Shown here piece by piece: positions 35,500 to 44,044 of a DNA stretch of 64,000 nucleotides. Numbering within the stretch: the stretch's first letter is position 1; the number at the start of each line of letters is the position of its first letter. The DNA is from Geodermatophilus obscurus (lineage in GTDB: Bacteria; Actinomycetota; Actinomycetes; Mycobacteriales; Geodermatophilaceae). Both the position numbers and the translations under genes were made by a program. The stretch covers positions 124,001 to 188,000 of the forward strand of contig NZ_FRDM01000005.1 in the NCBI RefSeq assembly GCF_900143215.1. The letters are read 5' to 3'. A model generated the notes under the pieces. It did not search any database. It worked only from the letters and a program-made list of their open reading frames with translations, and was not told where the DNA came from.

Positions 35500-37293
35500 T
35501 CAGCGGCTGTAGAGCTCCTCGACCACGGAGTCGAACTCCTTGAGCACCACGGAGCGCTTGAGCTTCAGGCTCGGCGTGAGCATCCCGTTGTCCTCGGTGA
35601 AGTCGGTGCCCAGCACCCGGAACCTCTTGATCGCCTCGGCCTGGGACACCGCCTTGTTGGCGTCCGCGACGGCCGCGTCGAGCTCGGCCAGCACGTCGGG
35701 GTCCTCGCTGAGCTGGGCGGCGGTGAGGCCGGCGTCCTTGCCCTTGGACTGCAGCCACAGCGGCAGCGCCTCCTCGTCGAGGGTGACCAGGGCGGCGATG
35801 AAGGGCCGCTGGTCGCCGACGACGATGCACTGGCTGACCAGGCGGTGGGCGCGCAGCCGGTCCTCGAGCACGGCCGGGGCGACGTTCTTGCCGCCCGCGG
35901 TCACCAGGATCTCCTTCTTGCGCCCGGTGATCCTCACGAAGCCGTCGGCGTCGATCTCGCCGAGGTCGCCGCTGTGGAACCAGCCGTCCGCGTCGATGGC
36001 CTCCTTCGTCGCGGCCTCGTTCTGCCAGTAGCCGCGCATGACGATGCCGCCGCGGATGAGGATCTCGCCGTCCTCGGCGATCGCGAAGCCGACGCCGGGC
36101 AGCGGGCGGCCGACGGTGCCGATGCGCAGCGCGCCGTCGTGGTTGACCGACGCCGCGGCGGTGGTCTCGGTCAGGCCGTAACCCTCGAAGACGGGAACGC
36201 CGATGCCCCGGAAGAAGTGGCCGAGTCGCTCGCCGAGCGCAGCGCCGCCGGAGATGGCGCCCTGACAGCAGCCACCGAGCGCGGCGCGCAGCTTGCCGTA
36301 GACGAGCCGGTCGAACAGGGCGTGCTGGGCGCGCAGCGCGAGGCCGGGGCCGCCGGTGTCCTGGGCGCGGGACCAGTCGATGGCCACCTGCGCGGCCCGG
36401 TCGAAGATCTTGCCCTTGCCGTCGCCCTCCGCCTTGGCCTTGGCGGAGTTGTAGACCTTCTCGAACACCCGGGGGACGGCGAGCACGAAGGTCGGCTTGA
36501 ACTCGCCGAGGTCCTCCACCAGGTTCTTCACGTCCGGCGTGTGCCCGATGACCGTGCGGTTCTTCACCGCCCCGATCTGCAGCACGCGGGCCAGCACGTG
36601 CGCCAGCGGGATGAACAGCAGCAGCGAGCTCTGCGCGTTCAGGTACCGGTCGAGCAGCGTGATGCCGTTGCCGATCTCGAACAAGAAGTTGCGGTGCGTC
36701 AGCTCGCAGCCCTTGGGCCGGCCGGTGGTGCCGCTGGTGTAGATCAACGTGGCCGGGCTGTCGGCATCCAGGGTCGCCCGACGGGCGTCGAGCTCGCTGT
36801 CGGGGACGTCCTGGCCGGCGACGGTCAGCGTTCCGACGGCGTCGTCCTCGATGACGAAGACGGCCCTGAGGTCCGGCGCCTGGTCACGGACCGACTCGAC
36901 GGCCGCGGCGTGCTCGTCCCGCTCCACGACGACGGCGGTGGCACCGGAGTCGGCGAGGATCCAGGCGACCTGGTCGGCGCTGGAGGTCTCGTAGACCGGG
37001 ACGACGACGCCGCCGGCGGTCCAGATGGCGTAGTCGAAGACCGTCCACTCGTAGCGCGTCTTGGCCTGCAGGGCGACGCGGTCACCGGCGGCCACGCCGG
37101 CCGCGACCAGCCCCCTGGCGACGCCGCGGACCTCCTCGCCGAACTGCCGCCAGGACACGTCGACCCACCGGCCGTCCACCCGACGCCGCAATCCGGTCTC
37201 GTCGCCGTGCCGGGTGACGTTCTCGAACAGCATGTCGGTCAGGGCCTCGTCGGGGCCCACCTCGGTGGTCGCGGGGACGCTGAACTCGCGCAC
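35500..37293 (-). CDS. fadD15: Long-chain fatty-acid-CoA ligase (FadD15-like)
   Basis: A 597-residue adenylate-forming enzyme activating long-chain fatty acids to acyl-CoA. Motifs: LIYTSGTTGRPKGCELTHRN (P-loop), GYGLTETTAAASVN, WFHSGDLGEIDADGFVRITG and GRKKEILVTAGGKNVAPAVLED. Length fits the long-chain ACSL branch. ATG start at 37293. In mycobacteria fadD15 also lies between pimB' and an SRPBCC gene (from memory). The 63 bases beyond its stop hold only a duplicated CGGCCCTGCTG. Confidence 0.93.
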   Translation of the reverse strand: MREFSVPATTEVGPDEALTDMLFENVTRHGDETGLRRRVDGRWVDVSWRQFGEEVRGVARGLVAAGVAAGDRVALQAKTRYEWTVFDYAIWTAGGVVVPVYETSSADQVAWILADSGATAVVVERDEHAAAVESVRDQAPDLRAVFVIEDDAVGTLTVAGQDVPDSELDARRATLDADSPATLIYTSGTTGRPKGCELTHRNFLFEIGNGITLLDRYLNAQSSLLLFIPLAHVLARVLQIGAVKNRTVIGHTPDVKNLVEDLGEFKPTFVLAVPRVFEKVYNSAKAKAEGDGKGKIFDRAAQVAIDWSRAQDTGGPGLALRAQHALFDRLVYGKLRAALGGCCQGAISGGAALGERLGHFFRGIGVPVFEGYGLTETTAAASVNHDGALRIGTVGRPLPGVGFAIAEDGEILIRGGIVMRGYWQNEAATKEAIDADGWFHSGDLGEIDADGFVRITGRKKEILVTAGGKNVAPAVLEDRLRAHRLVSQCIVVGDQRPFIAALVTLDEEALPLWLQSKGKDAGLTAAQLSEDPDVLAELDAAVADANKAVSQAEAIKRFRVLGTDFTEDNGMLTPSLKLKRSVVLKEFDSVVEELYSR

Positions 37294-37434
37294 GCCTCGT
37301 CCTCTCCTGCCCGCCCGGTCCCGGGCGCCGTCGCCCCGGACCCCGTCGCGGGGCGTCTCGGAAAATCTAGCCGCTGCTCCCTACCCGTGAGTAGGGACAG
37401 CCGGCGCCGTGCCACCCGTACGGGGGCGAGCGGT

Positions 37435-37440
37435 TAGCCT
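37435..37440 (+). promoter_or_regulatory. Leaderless -10 hexamer TAGCCT
   Basis: TAGCCT GCTCCGC ATG, seven bases before ATG 37448. Confidence 0.5.
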
Positions 37441-37447
37441 GCTCCGC

Positions 37448-37882
37448 ATGGCCGACCAGTCCACCCAGTCGATCACGGTCGCGGCTCCGCCGGCCGACGT
37501 CATGGCGGTCATCGCCGACTTCCCGTCCTACCCGGAGTGGGTCGCGGCGGCCAAGCAGGTCGACGTGCTGGAGACCGGACCGGACGGCCGGGCCCGCCGC
37601 GTGCACTTCGTGCTCGACGCCGGTCCGGTCACGGACGACTACGTCCTCGAGTACACCTGGGACGGCGACCGGCGGGTGTCCTGGCAGCTGCTCCAGAGCC
37701 AGATGCAGAAGCGCCAGGAGGGCTCCTACACCCTGCGGGAGGCCACTCCGGGCACCACCGAGGTCACCTACGCCATCGCCATCGACCTCGCCATCCCGAT
37801 GCTCGGGATGATCAAGCGCAAGGGCGAGAAGGTCATCCTCGACACGGCCCTCAAGGAGCTCAAGAAGCGCGTGGAGGGCTAG
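37448..37882 (+). CDS. SRPBCC (START-like/polyketide cyclase) family protein
   Basis: A 144-residue single-domain START-fold protein: SITVAAPPADVMAVIADFPSYPEWV at the N-terminus and the C-terminal helix EKVILDTALKELKKRVEG. It would bind a hydrophobic ligand. The mycobacterial counterpart is Rv2185c (TB16.3). First gene of a run of four (SRPBCC, ArsA-like, Cys-motif protein, ROK kinase) spaced by -4 to +7 bases. Confidence 0.9.
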   Translation: MADQSTQSITVAAPPADVMAVIADFPSYPEWVAAAKQVDVLETGPDGRARRVHFVLDAGPVTDDYVLEYTWDGDRRVSWQLLQSQMQKRQEGSYTLREATPGTTEVTYAIAIDLAIPMLGMIKRKGEKVILDTALKELKKRVEG

Positions 37883-37889
37883 GCGGCCG

Positions 37890-39047
37890 GTGCGCACGCT
37901 CCTCCTCACCGGCCCCGGCGGGTCCGGTACCTCGACCCTCGCGGCGGCCACCGCCGTCCGCGCTGCCGCGGACGGCGCCCGCACGCTGCTGCTGCTCCGC
38001 CCCGGCCGGCGGCCGGCCGGCCTGGATGACGTCCCCGGGCTCGCCGTCGCCTCCGTCTCGCCGCTCACCGCGGCCGAGTCGCTGTGGACGTCCGCCGGTG
38101 AGGCGTTGGGCGCCGTCCCCGGGCTGACGCCGCCCCCGTCGACCTCGGTGGTACCCCTGCCGGGCGCCGCGGAGCTGGCGCTGCTCGCCCGGCTGGCCCG
38201 CGCGGCCGCGGACGGCGAGGCCGACACGGTGGTCGTCGACACCGGCCCGCTGGAGTCGGGCACCGCGCTGGTCGGCCTGCCACGCGCGCTGCGCTGGTGG
38301 CTGGACCAGGCGCTGCCCACCCAGGTGCGGGTGCTCGGCGCCGTGCGGACCGCGGCGGTCCGCTCCGGTGCGGCGGTGCGCGGACCGGTCGACGCGGTCC
38401 TCGACGCGGTGTCGCCGCTGGAGGCCGCGCTCGGCCGGCTGCCGCTCGACGACCCGGCGGCCACCGAGGTCCGGCTGGTGGCGGTGCCGCGCGCCGGCGC
38501 CGTCCCGGCCCTGCGCGCGGCGGTGACCGCGTTGGCGCTGCACGGCCAGCGGCCGGCCGCCGTCCTCGCGCGGGTGCTGCCCGACGGCGGCCCGGGGGAG
38601 TGGTGGGCACGGCGCGCGGCCGAGCAGGACGACGCGCTGGCCGCGTTCGCCGAGCTGGCCCCGCTGCTGCGGGTGGCGGAGCGCGCGCAGGAACCGGCGG
38701 ACGCCGCGGCGCTGGCCGCCCTGCTGCCCGCCGGGGACGGCGTCGCGCCCGTGGCCGCCCTGGCGCCGTCGGTGGACCGCGCGGACGGCGTCCGCCGCCT
38801 GGTGCTGCCGCTGCCCTGGGCCGAGCGTGCCGGCCTGGACCTGACCCGCTGGCAGGACGACCTGGTCGTCACCGTGGCCGGTGCGCGCCGGTCGGTCCCG
38901 CTGGACTCCCTGCTGCGCCGCTGCGTGGTCACCGGCGGCGCCCTCGCCGACGCCGGCACCGCGCAGGCGCGGCTGGAGGTCGCCTTCACACCTGATCCGC
39001 AGCAGTGGCCGGCCGACCTGCTGGCCGCCGAGGGGAGTACGCCATGA
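37890..39047 (+). CDS. ArsA-like ATPase homologue lacking the Walker A lysine
   Basis: A 385-residue protein with an ArsA/MinD-type N-terminus, LLLTGPGGSGTSTLAAATAV. The Walker A motif expects Gly-Lys-Ser/Thr but here reads GTS (Thr14 replaces Lys), and the ArsA signature Lys is also absent. The strand-5 VVVDTGP region at about 113 resembles Walker B/switch II. The C-terminal part (AFTPDPQQWPADLLA) resembles the ArsA HSP20-like tail. The gene is the positional counterpart of mycobacterial Rv2184c. ATP binding is uncertain. GTG start seven bases after the SRPBCC stop. Confidence 0.75.
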   Translation: MRTLLLTGPGGSGTSTLAAATAVRAAADGARTLLLLRPGRRPAGLDDVPGLAVASVSPLTAAESLWTSAGEALGAVPGLTPPPSTSVVPLPGAAELALLARLARAAADGEADTVVVDTGPLESGTALVGLPRALRWWLDQALPTQVRVLGAVRTAAVRSGAAVRGPVDAVLDAVSPLEAALGRLPLDDPAATEVRLVAVPRAGAVPALRAAVTALALHGQRPAAVLARVLPDGGPGEWWARRAAEQDDALAAFAELAPLLRVAERAQEPADAAALAALLPAGDGVAPVAALAPSVDRADGVRRLVLPLPWAERAGLDLTRWQDDLVVTVAGARRSVPLDSLLRRCVVTGGALADAGTAQARLEVAFTPDPQQWPADLLAAEGSTP

Positions 39048-39376
39048 ACGACGGACCGGACTGGGTCGAGCAGACCCGCCGGCTGGTGACCGGGCTGGGC
39101 CAGACCCTCGGCTCGGCCCTGCGGGAGAACGCGGGGGACGGGGAGGCCGCTGGTGCGCACCCGGCCGACTGCCACTGGTGCCCGGTCTGCCAGGTGGCCG
39201 CCGTGGTGCGCGGCGAACGGCCCGAGGTCACCGACGCGCTGGCCGACGTCCTCATCGCCGCCGCGGCGGCGCTGCGCAGCGTCTCCGAGCGCGCGTCCGC
39301 CGCAGCCGCGGAGCCGCCGGCGGCGGCGGAAGAGCCGCCGCCCGCGCCGGCGGTGCAGCACATCGAGATCGCCTGA
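39044..39376 (+). CDS. Conserved small protein with CxxCxxC motif
   Basis: A 110-residue protein: amphipathic start DWVEQTRRLVTGLGQTLGSAL, then DCHWCPVCQVAAVVRGERPEV with a CxxCxxC-like cluster, a helix DALADVLIAAAAALRSV and a Pro/Glu-rich tail. ATG overlaps the ArsA-like stop in ATGA. It corresponds in position to mycobacterial Rv2183c. Function unknown; metal binding is only suggested by the cysteines. Confidence 0.8.
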   Translation: MNDGPDWVEQTRRLVTGLGQTLGSALRENAGDGEAAGAHPADCHWCPVCQVAAVVRGERPEVTDALADVLIAAAAALRSVSERASAAAAEPPAAAEEPPPAPAVQHIEIA

Positions 39377-40366
39377 GTGACCGGCGCAGCCGCCGCCGAC
39401 CTGCCCGCACTGGGCATCGACATCGGCGGCACCAAGGTGGCCGGTGGCGTCGTCGCGCCGGACGGCACGGTGCTGGCCACCGCGCGGCGGGCGACCCCCG
39501 GCTCGTCGGTGCAGGAGACCGAGGACGCGATCGCCGCGGTGGTCGAGGTGCTCGCCCGCGGGCACGGTGGCCCGCTGGTCGGCGTCGGCGTGGGGGCGGC
39601 CGGCTGGTTCGACCGCACCGGCGACACGGTGCTGTTCAGCCCGCACCTGGCCTGGCGGCACTCGACGCTGCGCACGGACCTCGCCGCCCGGCTGCAGCGG
39701 CCGATGTGGGTGGGCAACGACGCGGACGCCGCGGCCTGGGCCGAGTACCGCTACGGCGCGGCTCGCGGAGCGGACCTCGCGCTGATGATCACCCTGGGTA
39801 CCGGCATCGGCGGCGGCATCGTCATGGACGGCCGGCTGCAGCGCGGCTCGCACGGCGTCGCGGGGGAGTGGGGCCACATGCGCGTCGTCCCCGACGGGCG
39901 GCTGTGCGCGTGCGGCAACCGCGGCTGCTGGGAGCAGTACGCCAGCGGCACGGCGCTGGGCCAGACCGCCCGCGAGGTGGCCCGCAGCTCACCGGCCGCC
40001 GCGGCCCTGCTGCTCGAACGGGTGGACGGCGACCCGGACAGGCTCACCGGCGAGCACGTCGCCACCGCCGCCGCCGAGGGCGACCCGCTGGCGCTGGAGC
40101 TGCTCGCGGAGGTGGGCGGCTGGCTCGGGCAGGGGATCGCCGACCTCTCCGCCGTCCTGGACCCGGAGGTGGTCGTCATCGGCGGTGGGGTCAGCGTGCT
40201 GGGCGAGATGGTGCTCGGCCCGGCCCGCCAGCGGCTGGAGCGGGCGCTGCCGGGCCGCGGGTTCCGCCCCGGCCCCCGGGTGGTGGCCGCGCGGCTGGGC
40301 GCGGAGGCCGGGATCGTCGGTTCCGCGGACCTCGTCCGCCGGGCCGTCGCCGAGGGCCGGGCGTAG
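39377..40366 (+). CDS. ROK family glucokinase
   Basis: A 329-residue ROK kinase. ATP-site DIGGTKVAGG, catalytic Asp in GNDADAAAWAEYRYG, phosphate loop TLGTGIGGGIV, the sugar-binding EWGHM and zinc-binding CACGNRGCWEQYAS. Most like actinobacterial glucokinases (GlkA type); ATP versus polyphosphate use cannot be told. GTG follows the previous stop with no gap, which implies coupling. Confidence 0.9.
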   Translation: MTGAAAADLPALGIDIGGTKVAGGVVAPDGTVLATARRATPGSSVQETEDAIAAVVEVLARGHGGPLVGVGVGAAGWFDRTGDTVLFSPHLAWRHSTLRTDLAARLQRPMWVGNDADAAAWAEYRYGAARGADLALMITLGTGIGGGIVMDGRLQRGSHGVAGEWGHMRVVPDGRLCACGNRGCWEQYASGTALGQTAREVARSSPAAAALLLERVDGDPDRLTGEHVATAAAEGDPLALELLAEVGGWLGQGIADLSAVLDPEVVVIGGGVSVLGEMVLGPARQRLERALPGRGFRPGPRVVAARLGAEAGIVGSADLVRRAVAEGRA

Positions 40367-40372
40367 TCAGGC

Positions 40373-40389
40373 GGCCCCCGGGAGGGGTC
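40373..40389. terminator. Short hairpin of the stop-codon repeat family
   Basis: GGCCCC pairs with GGGGTC (one G-U) around a five-base loop, six bases after the ROK stop and five before the convergent stop at 40395, whose TGA is followed on its own strand by AGAAGGACCCC. Confidence 0.65.
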
Positions 40390-40394
40390 CTTCT

Positions 40395-41075
40395 TCAGAC
40401 GACGGCGCCGTCGTCCCCGTCGTCGGTGGTGCGCTCGCGCATCCGGGACAGCAGGACCCCGACCCCACCGGCGACGGCGGTCACCCCGAGCACCAGCCCG
40501 AGGTCCGCGGACAGCCCGATCACCCGCGGCGCGGCGACCAGGACCGCACCGGCGGCGATCAGCAGCACCGCGTACAGCGAGGCCGGCGCCGGAGCGGGCA
40601 CCGGCGGAGGCGGCGGCGGCTCGTAGTGCTCCTCCGGGCGGTCCAGCACCGACGGCTCGGCCGGGGTCGGCGGTCGTGGATCGGCGGGGTCCTCGTCGAC
40701 GACGGTGCGCCCGTGCTCGGCCTCGAAGGCGGCGACGATGCGGGCCCACTCGGCGTCCTCGTCGACGTCGCGCCGCGCGGGCTGCCGGGCGCGGCGGCGC
40801 TCCTGCACGTGGTCGTCGGCGTGCTCGTCGACCAGGGCGCGCGCCTCGCCGCTGCGGGCGCGGTCGACGAACAGCCGGTCGCTCGGTGGGCTGGGCAGGG
40901 AGACGGTCCGGGTGTAGGGCTCGACGTCGGCCGAGGGTTCCAGGTAGGCGGCCACCCCGGCGTCGCGGAGGACGTCGAGCAGGTGCTCGCCGACCCGCGG
41001 GTCGACGTCGCGCAGCGGGGTCCACAGCGCGGCGTCCAGGCCGTTGTCCCGTCGGCCGCGACCGCGGGTGTTCAC
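40395..41075 (-). CDS. Conserved actinobacterial protein with C-terminal membrane hairpin
   Basis: A 226-residue protein. The N-terminal part (about 10-75) reads WTPLRDVDPRVGEHLLDVLRDAGVAAYLEPSAD and DRLFVDRARSGEARALVDEH, a small conserved soluble domain seen in actinobacteria; an acidic, Pro-rich linker follows; two helices LYAVLLIAAGAVLVAAP and LGLVLGVTAVAGGVGVLLS end the protein. The order is reminiscent of DUF308-annotated proteins but I would not assign that. GTG start. Function unknown. Confidence 0.75.
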   Translation of the reverse strand: MNTRGRGRRDNGLDAALWTPLRDVDPRVGEHLLDVLRDAGVAAYLEPSADVEPYTRTVSLPSPPSDRLFVDRARSGEARALVDEHADDHVQERRRARQPARRDVDEDAEWARIVAAFEAEHGRTVVDEDPADPRPPTPAEPSVLDRPEEHYEPPPPPPVPAPAPASLYAVLLIAAGAVLVAAPRVIGLSADLGLVLGVTAVAGGVGVLLSRMRERTTDDGDDGAVV

Positions 41076-41245
41076 GCGCTCGCCCGGTGGGGCAGGAGGG
41101 ACGGCGCGACTCCGGTCATCGGCTCGGGCTCGGGCACGGGTCCTCCTCGACGGCCGGCGGTTGAGCGGGTGTGGCGGGGACGGCGAGGGGGTGGGATTGT
41201 CCTCCCGCCCCCGGGCTCCCTAGTCTGGCAGCCCCCGAGGGAGGC

Positions 41246-42010
41246 GTGTTGTTCTACTGGTTCCTCAAGTTCGTGGCGCTCGGCCCGGTCGTGAAGCTGG
41301 TGTTCCGGCCACACCTGGAGGGTGTGGAGCACGTGCCAGCCCGCGGAGCGGCGATCCTCGCGAGCAACCACCTGTCGGCGGCCGACTGGGTCTTCATGCC
41401 GCTGTCGGTGCGCCGGCGGGTGACCTTCCTGGCCAAGGCCGAGTACTTCACCGGTTCCGGCCTGAAGGGCTTCCTGCAGCGGGCCTTCTTCACCGGCGCG
41501 GGGCAGGTCCCGATCGACCGGACGAGCGCCTCGGCCGCGGAGGACGCCATCCAGACCGGTCTGCGCCTGCTCCGGGAGGGACGGCTGCTGGGCATCTACC
41601 CCGAGGGCACGCGGTCGCCGGACGGCCGGCTCTACCGCGGTAAGACCGGCGTGGCCCGGATGACGCTGGAGACCGGCGTGCCGGTCGTGCCGGTCGCCAT
41701 GGTCTACCGCCGGCGTCGGCTGCCGCTGGTCGGCTGGAACCTCCCGGCGGTGACCGTCCGCTTCGGGGAGTCGCTGGACTTCTCCCGCTACGAGGGTCTG
41801 GCCGGCGACCGCTTCGTCGAGCGCTCGATCACCGACGAGATCATGTACGAGATCATGACGCTGTCCGGCCAGGAGTACGTCGACGTCTACGGCGCCCGGG
41901 TGAAGAAGTCGATGGACGCCACCGGGGCCAGCGCCTCCGACGTGGTCAGCCGGCTGCAGCCGCCCGCCGACGAGGCCGCCGACCGGGCGCCGGAGTCGCT
42001 GGCCGGCTGA
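41246..42010 (+). CDS. 1-acyl-sn-glycerol-3-phosphate acyltransferase family (PlsC)
   Basis: A 254-residue membrane-associated acyltransferase. Motif I NHLSAAD (HX4D), KAEYFTGSGLKGF, motif II-like QVPIDRTSA and motif III YPEGTRSPDG are present. The start is GTG 41246 (VLFYWFLKFVALGPVVKLVFRP), close to the mycobacterial Rv2182c start; GGGAGG lies just upstream. Role in phospholipid or mannolipid acylation inferred from family and neighbours. Confidence 0.9.
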   Translation: MLFYWFLKFVALGPVVKLVFRPHLEGVEHVPARGAAILASNHLSAADWVFMPLSVRRRVTFLAKAEYFTGSGLKGFLQRAFFTGAGQVPIDRTSASAAEDAIQTGLRLLREGRLLGIYPEGTRSPDGRLYRGKTGVARMTLETGVPVVPVAMVYRRRRLPLVGWNLPAVTVRFGESLDFSRYEGLAGDRFVERSITDEIMYEIMTLSGQEYVDVYGARVKKSMDATGASASDVVSRLQPPADEAADRAPESLAG

Positions 42011-42013
42011 CGA

Positions 42014-42113
42014 CGGATCCCTGCCCCACCGCTCGCGAGCTCGCGGCGGGATCCTGCAGGAGGCCAGCGGTGCGGGACGGGGCCGAGCGGGCCCGGCGGG
42101 ATCCCTCCGGTCT
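42014..42113. repeat. Stop-codon repeat family copy (GGGATCC variant)
   Basis: Between convergent stops 42010 and 42114: CACCGCTCGCGAGCTCGCGG, GGGATCCTGCAGGAGGCC, GGGACGGGGCC and GGCGGGATCCC. Here GGATCCC replaces GGACCCC of the other copies. The minus-strand stop is followed by AGACCGGAGGGATCCC. Confidence 0.7.
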
Positions 42114-42416
42114 TCAGGGCCGCCAGTCCTCCCGGTAGTGCGGGTGCTCGGCGTAGGTCTGCCCGATCAGCCGCAGTGCCCGCTCCATGGTGGCGCCGCG
42201 CGGGCCCTGCTGCTCCAGGTCTCGGAAGTAGCGCACCAGGTCGCGCTTGGCCCGGACGTCGCGCAGCACGTGCGCCACCAGCGAGGCGTTGGACCGCGAC
42301 GCGCTGAGGGCGACGAACCGGGCGGCCTCCTCGTCCTCGTCGAAACGGGTGAGCAGGAAGTCGACGAGGTCCTCGTTGCGGATGCTGCTCGGCAGGTCCG
42401 GGTGCGGCGCGCTCAC
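42114..42416 (-). CDS. Conserved 100-residue actinobacterial protein
   Basis: Acidic helical protein: DLVDFLLTRFDEDEEAARFVAL, then VLRDVRAKRDLVRYFRDLEQQ and MERALRLIGQTYAEHPHYREDW. This pattern, with a terminal HPxYxxxW, is that of small actinobacterial proteins annotated DUF6221; I am moderately sure. GTG 42416 with TAGCGT six bases upstream. Function unknown. Confidence 0.8.
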   Translation of the reverse strand: MSAPHPDLPSSIRNEDLVDFLLTRFDEDEEAARFVALSASRSNASLVAHVLRDVRAKRDLVRYFRDLEQQGPRGATMERALRLIGQTYAEHPHYREDWRP

Positions 42417-42422
42417 CCGGGC

Positions 42423-42428
42423 ACGCTA
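42423..42428 (-). promoter_or_regulatory. Leaderless -10 hexamer TAGCGT
   Basis: Minus-strand TAGCGT GCCCGG GTG, six bases before GTG 42416. Confidence 0.5.
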
Positions 42429-42474
42429 GCCCGGCGTCTCCCGGCCGGCGCCGCGGCCCGCGGACGCCGGGACC

Positions 42475-42480
42475 TACCGT
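42475..42480 (+). promoter_or_regulatory. Leaderless -10 hexamer TACCGT
   Basis: TACCGT GAGAGC GTG, six bases before GTG 42487. Confidence 0.5.
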
Positions 42481-42486
42481 GAGAGC

Positions 42487-42972
42487 GTGCGGCGCTTTTT
42501 CTACGACACCGAGTTCATCGAGGACGGCACCACCATCGACCTCGTCTCGATCGGTGTCGTCGACGAGGCCGGCCGCGAGTTCTACGCCGTCAGCACCGAG
42601 TTCGACGAGCGCCGGGCGATCCCCTGGGTGCGGCGCAACGTGCTCGACCAGCTGCCGCCGCCGGCCGACCGGGCGTGGCGCAGCCGGCAGCGCATCCGCG
42701 ACGACCTGCTGGCCTTCCTCACCGGCCCGGGTGAGGAGATCGACCTGTGGGCCTGGTACGCCGCCTACGACCACGTGGCGCTGTGCCAGCTGTGGGGGGC
42801 GATGCCGGCGCTGCCGCGGCCGATCCCCCGGTTCACCCGTGAGCTGCGCCAGCGCTGGGACGACCTCGGTCAGCCGGCGCTGCCGCCGCGGCCCAGCGGC
42901 ACCCACGACGCGCTGGTCGACGCCCGCCACAACCTGGCCCGCTGGCGGGCGATGGAGGGCGCGGCCCGTTGA
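42487..42972 (+). CDS. 3'-5' exoribonuclease (Rv2179c-type, DEDDh)
   Basis: A 161-residue RNase T-fold exonuclease. Catalytic residues: FFYDTEFIEDG (Asp, Glu), WAWYAAYDHVAL (Asp) and THDALVDARHNLARW (His-x4-Asp). The mycobacterial homologue degrades 3' overhangs of double-stranded RNA. Length matches. GTG with leaderless promoter. Confidence 0.9.
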   Translation: MRRFFYDTEFIEDGTTIDLVSIGVVDEAGREFYAVSTEFDERRAIPWVRRNVLDQLPPPADRAWRSRQRIRDDLLAFLTGPGEEIDLWAWYAAYDHVALCQLWGAMPALPRPIPRFTRELRQRWDDLGQPALPPRPSGTHDALVDARHNLARWRAMEGAAR

Positions 42973-43005
42973 CCCCGCCCCTCGGACGTGCTCCGAGCCG
43001 CCCGC

Positions 43006-43641
43006 TCAGCCGTCCGAGCCGCGGGGGATGCCGAGGGTGGCCAGCAGGTCCTCGTGGAACTGGATCCAGAGCAGGTGGCAGGAGTCCCGGTCCGGGGCGT
43101 CGAGCCAGACGCCCTGTCCGGTGTCCACCTTCCGCAGCGCCGCGGACCAGCGGTCGGCGTAGCCGTCGAAGCGGGCCAGGTGGGAGGAGAGCTCGTCGCA
43201 CAGGCCGCGGAACGTTCCCTCGACGGACGTCAGTGTCCGCAGCACGCGCTGGTCCCACCGCCAGTCCGTGTGGTCGTTGAGGGCCATCGGGTCGAGGCGG
43301 GTGGGCCGCACCTGCCAGTCGGTGCAGGCCGCGCCGAAGCGGCGGTTGAGCGGGAGGAACCGGGCGTGCGCCGCGGTGACGGCCTCCCGGAGCCCGGTCC
43401 GGTCGAGCTCGGCGGCGAGCCGGCGTTCGCCCTCGACGCGGCCGGCGTCGGTCAGCGACCAGCCGCTGGTGGGCCCGAAGGTGAGCGTGCGGACCCAGCC
43501 GCGCGCCTCGGCGTCCAGGAGCGCCTCCTCGACCGTGTCGCGGTCGACGCCGAACCGGACGGCGATGCGCGAGGTCGTCGGGAAGCCGAGGACGCGGACG
43601 CCGTGCAGGGCCAGGTCGGCCGGGTCGGAGCGGTGGGCCAC
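43006..43641 (-). CDS. Winged-helix transcriptional regulator
   Basis: A 211-residue protein. The N-terminal winged helix (about 8-70) reads ALHGVRVLGFPTTSRIAVRFGVDRDTVEEALLDAEARGWV then a beta wing and LTDAGR. The C-terminal two thirds is a helical domain with WRWDQRVLRTLTSVEGTF and DSCHLLWIQFHEDLLATLGI, which I recognise only as a recurrent actinobacterial regulator tail. GTG start one base after the stop of the small HTH gene, so the two are coupled. A nested palindrome upstream of the pair is the probable operator. Confidence 0.8.
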   Translation of the reverse strand: MAHRSDPADLALHGVRVLGFPTTSRIAVRFGVDRDTVEEALLDAEARGWVRTLTFGPTSGWSLTDAGRVEGERRLAAELDRTGLREAVTAAHARFLPLNRRFGAACTDWQVRPTRLDPMALNDHTDWRWDQRVLRTLTSVEGTFRGLCDELSSHLARFDGYADRWSAALRKVDTGQGVWLDAPDRDSCHLLWIQFHEDLLATLGIPRGSDG

Positions 43642-43642
43642 C

Positions 43643-44035
43643 TCAGGAGTCCCCTCGGGCGTCGACGCGGCCGGTGACCCGGTCGAACCGCTGCTGGGCC
43701 GCCTGCGGGGAGGCCAACCCCATCCCCTGGGACACCTGCCGCCAGGGCAGCCCGTGCGAGCGGGCCGCGAACAGCAGCGCGGCCTCGAGCTGGTCCAGCT
43801 CGGCCCGGGCGGCGGGCAGCAGGGCCAGGGCCGCCAGGAGGTCCTCGTCGTCGGCGGAGCCGCTCCGGGCCCGCCACAGCGCGAGGTGCACGAGGTCGAC
43901 CGCGGACGGCGGCTGGCCGCCCCGCAGCCAGGGCGCCCGCGGCAGGTCGGCGCCGCCGGCCGAGAGCAGCCGGGTGCGCGCGGCGGACTCGGCGGCGGCC
44001 TGCCCGTGGTCGTCCGGTGGGGTCACGGCCGCCAC
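43643..44035 (-). CDS. Small HTH protein, first gene of a regulator pair
   Basis: A 130-residue protein. Helical middle (ELDQLEAALLFAARSHG) leading into a C-terminal HTH, LPWRQVSQGMGLASPQAAQQRFDRVTGRV, of the form WxxIaxxLGlSrqaAqqRf common in actinobacterial DNA-binding proteins. GTG start 44035. It lies immediately downstream of the palindromic region 44045-44073 and is followed, one base later, by the winged-helix regulator gene. Target genes unknown; autoregulation likely. Confidence 0.78.
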   Translation of the reverse strand: MAAVTPPDDHGQAAAESAARTRLLSAGGADLPRAPWLRGGQPPSAVDLVHLALWRARSGSADDEDLLAALALLPAARAELDQLEAALLFAARSHGLPWRQVSQGMGLASPQAAQQRFDRVTGRVDARGDS

Positions 44036-44044
44036 GGTCGACCA

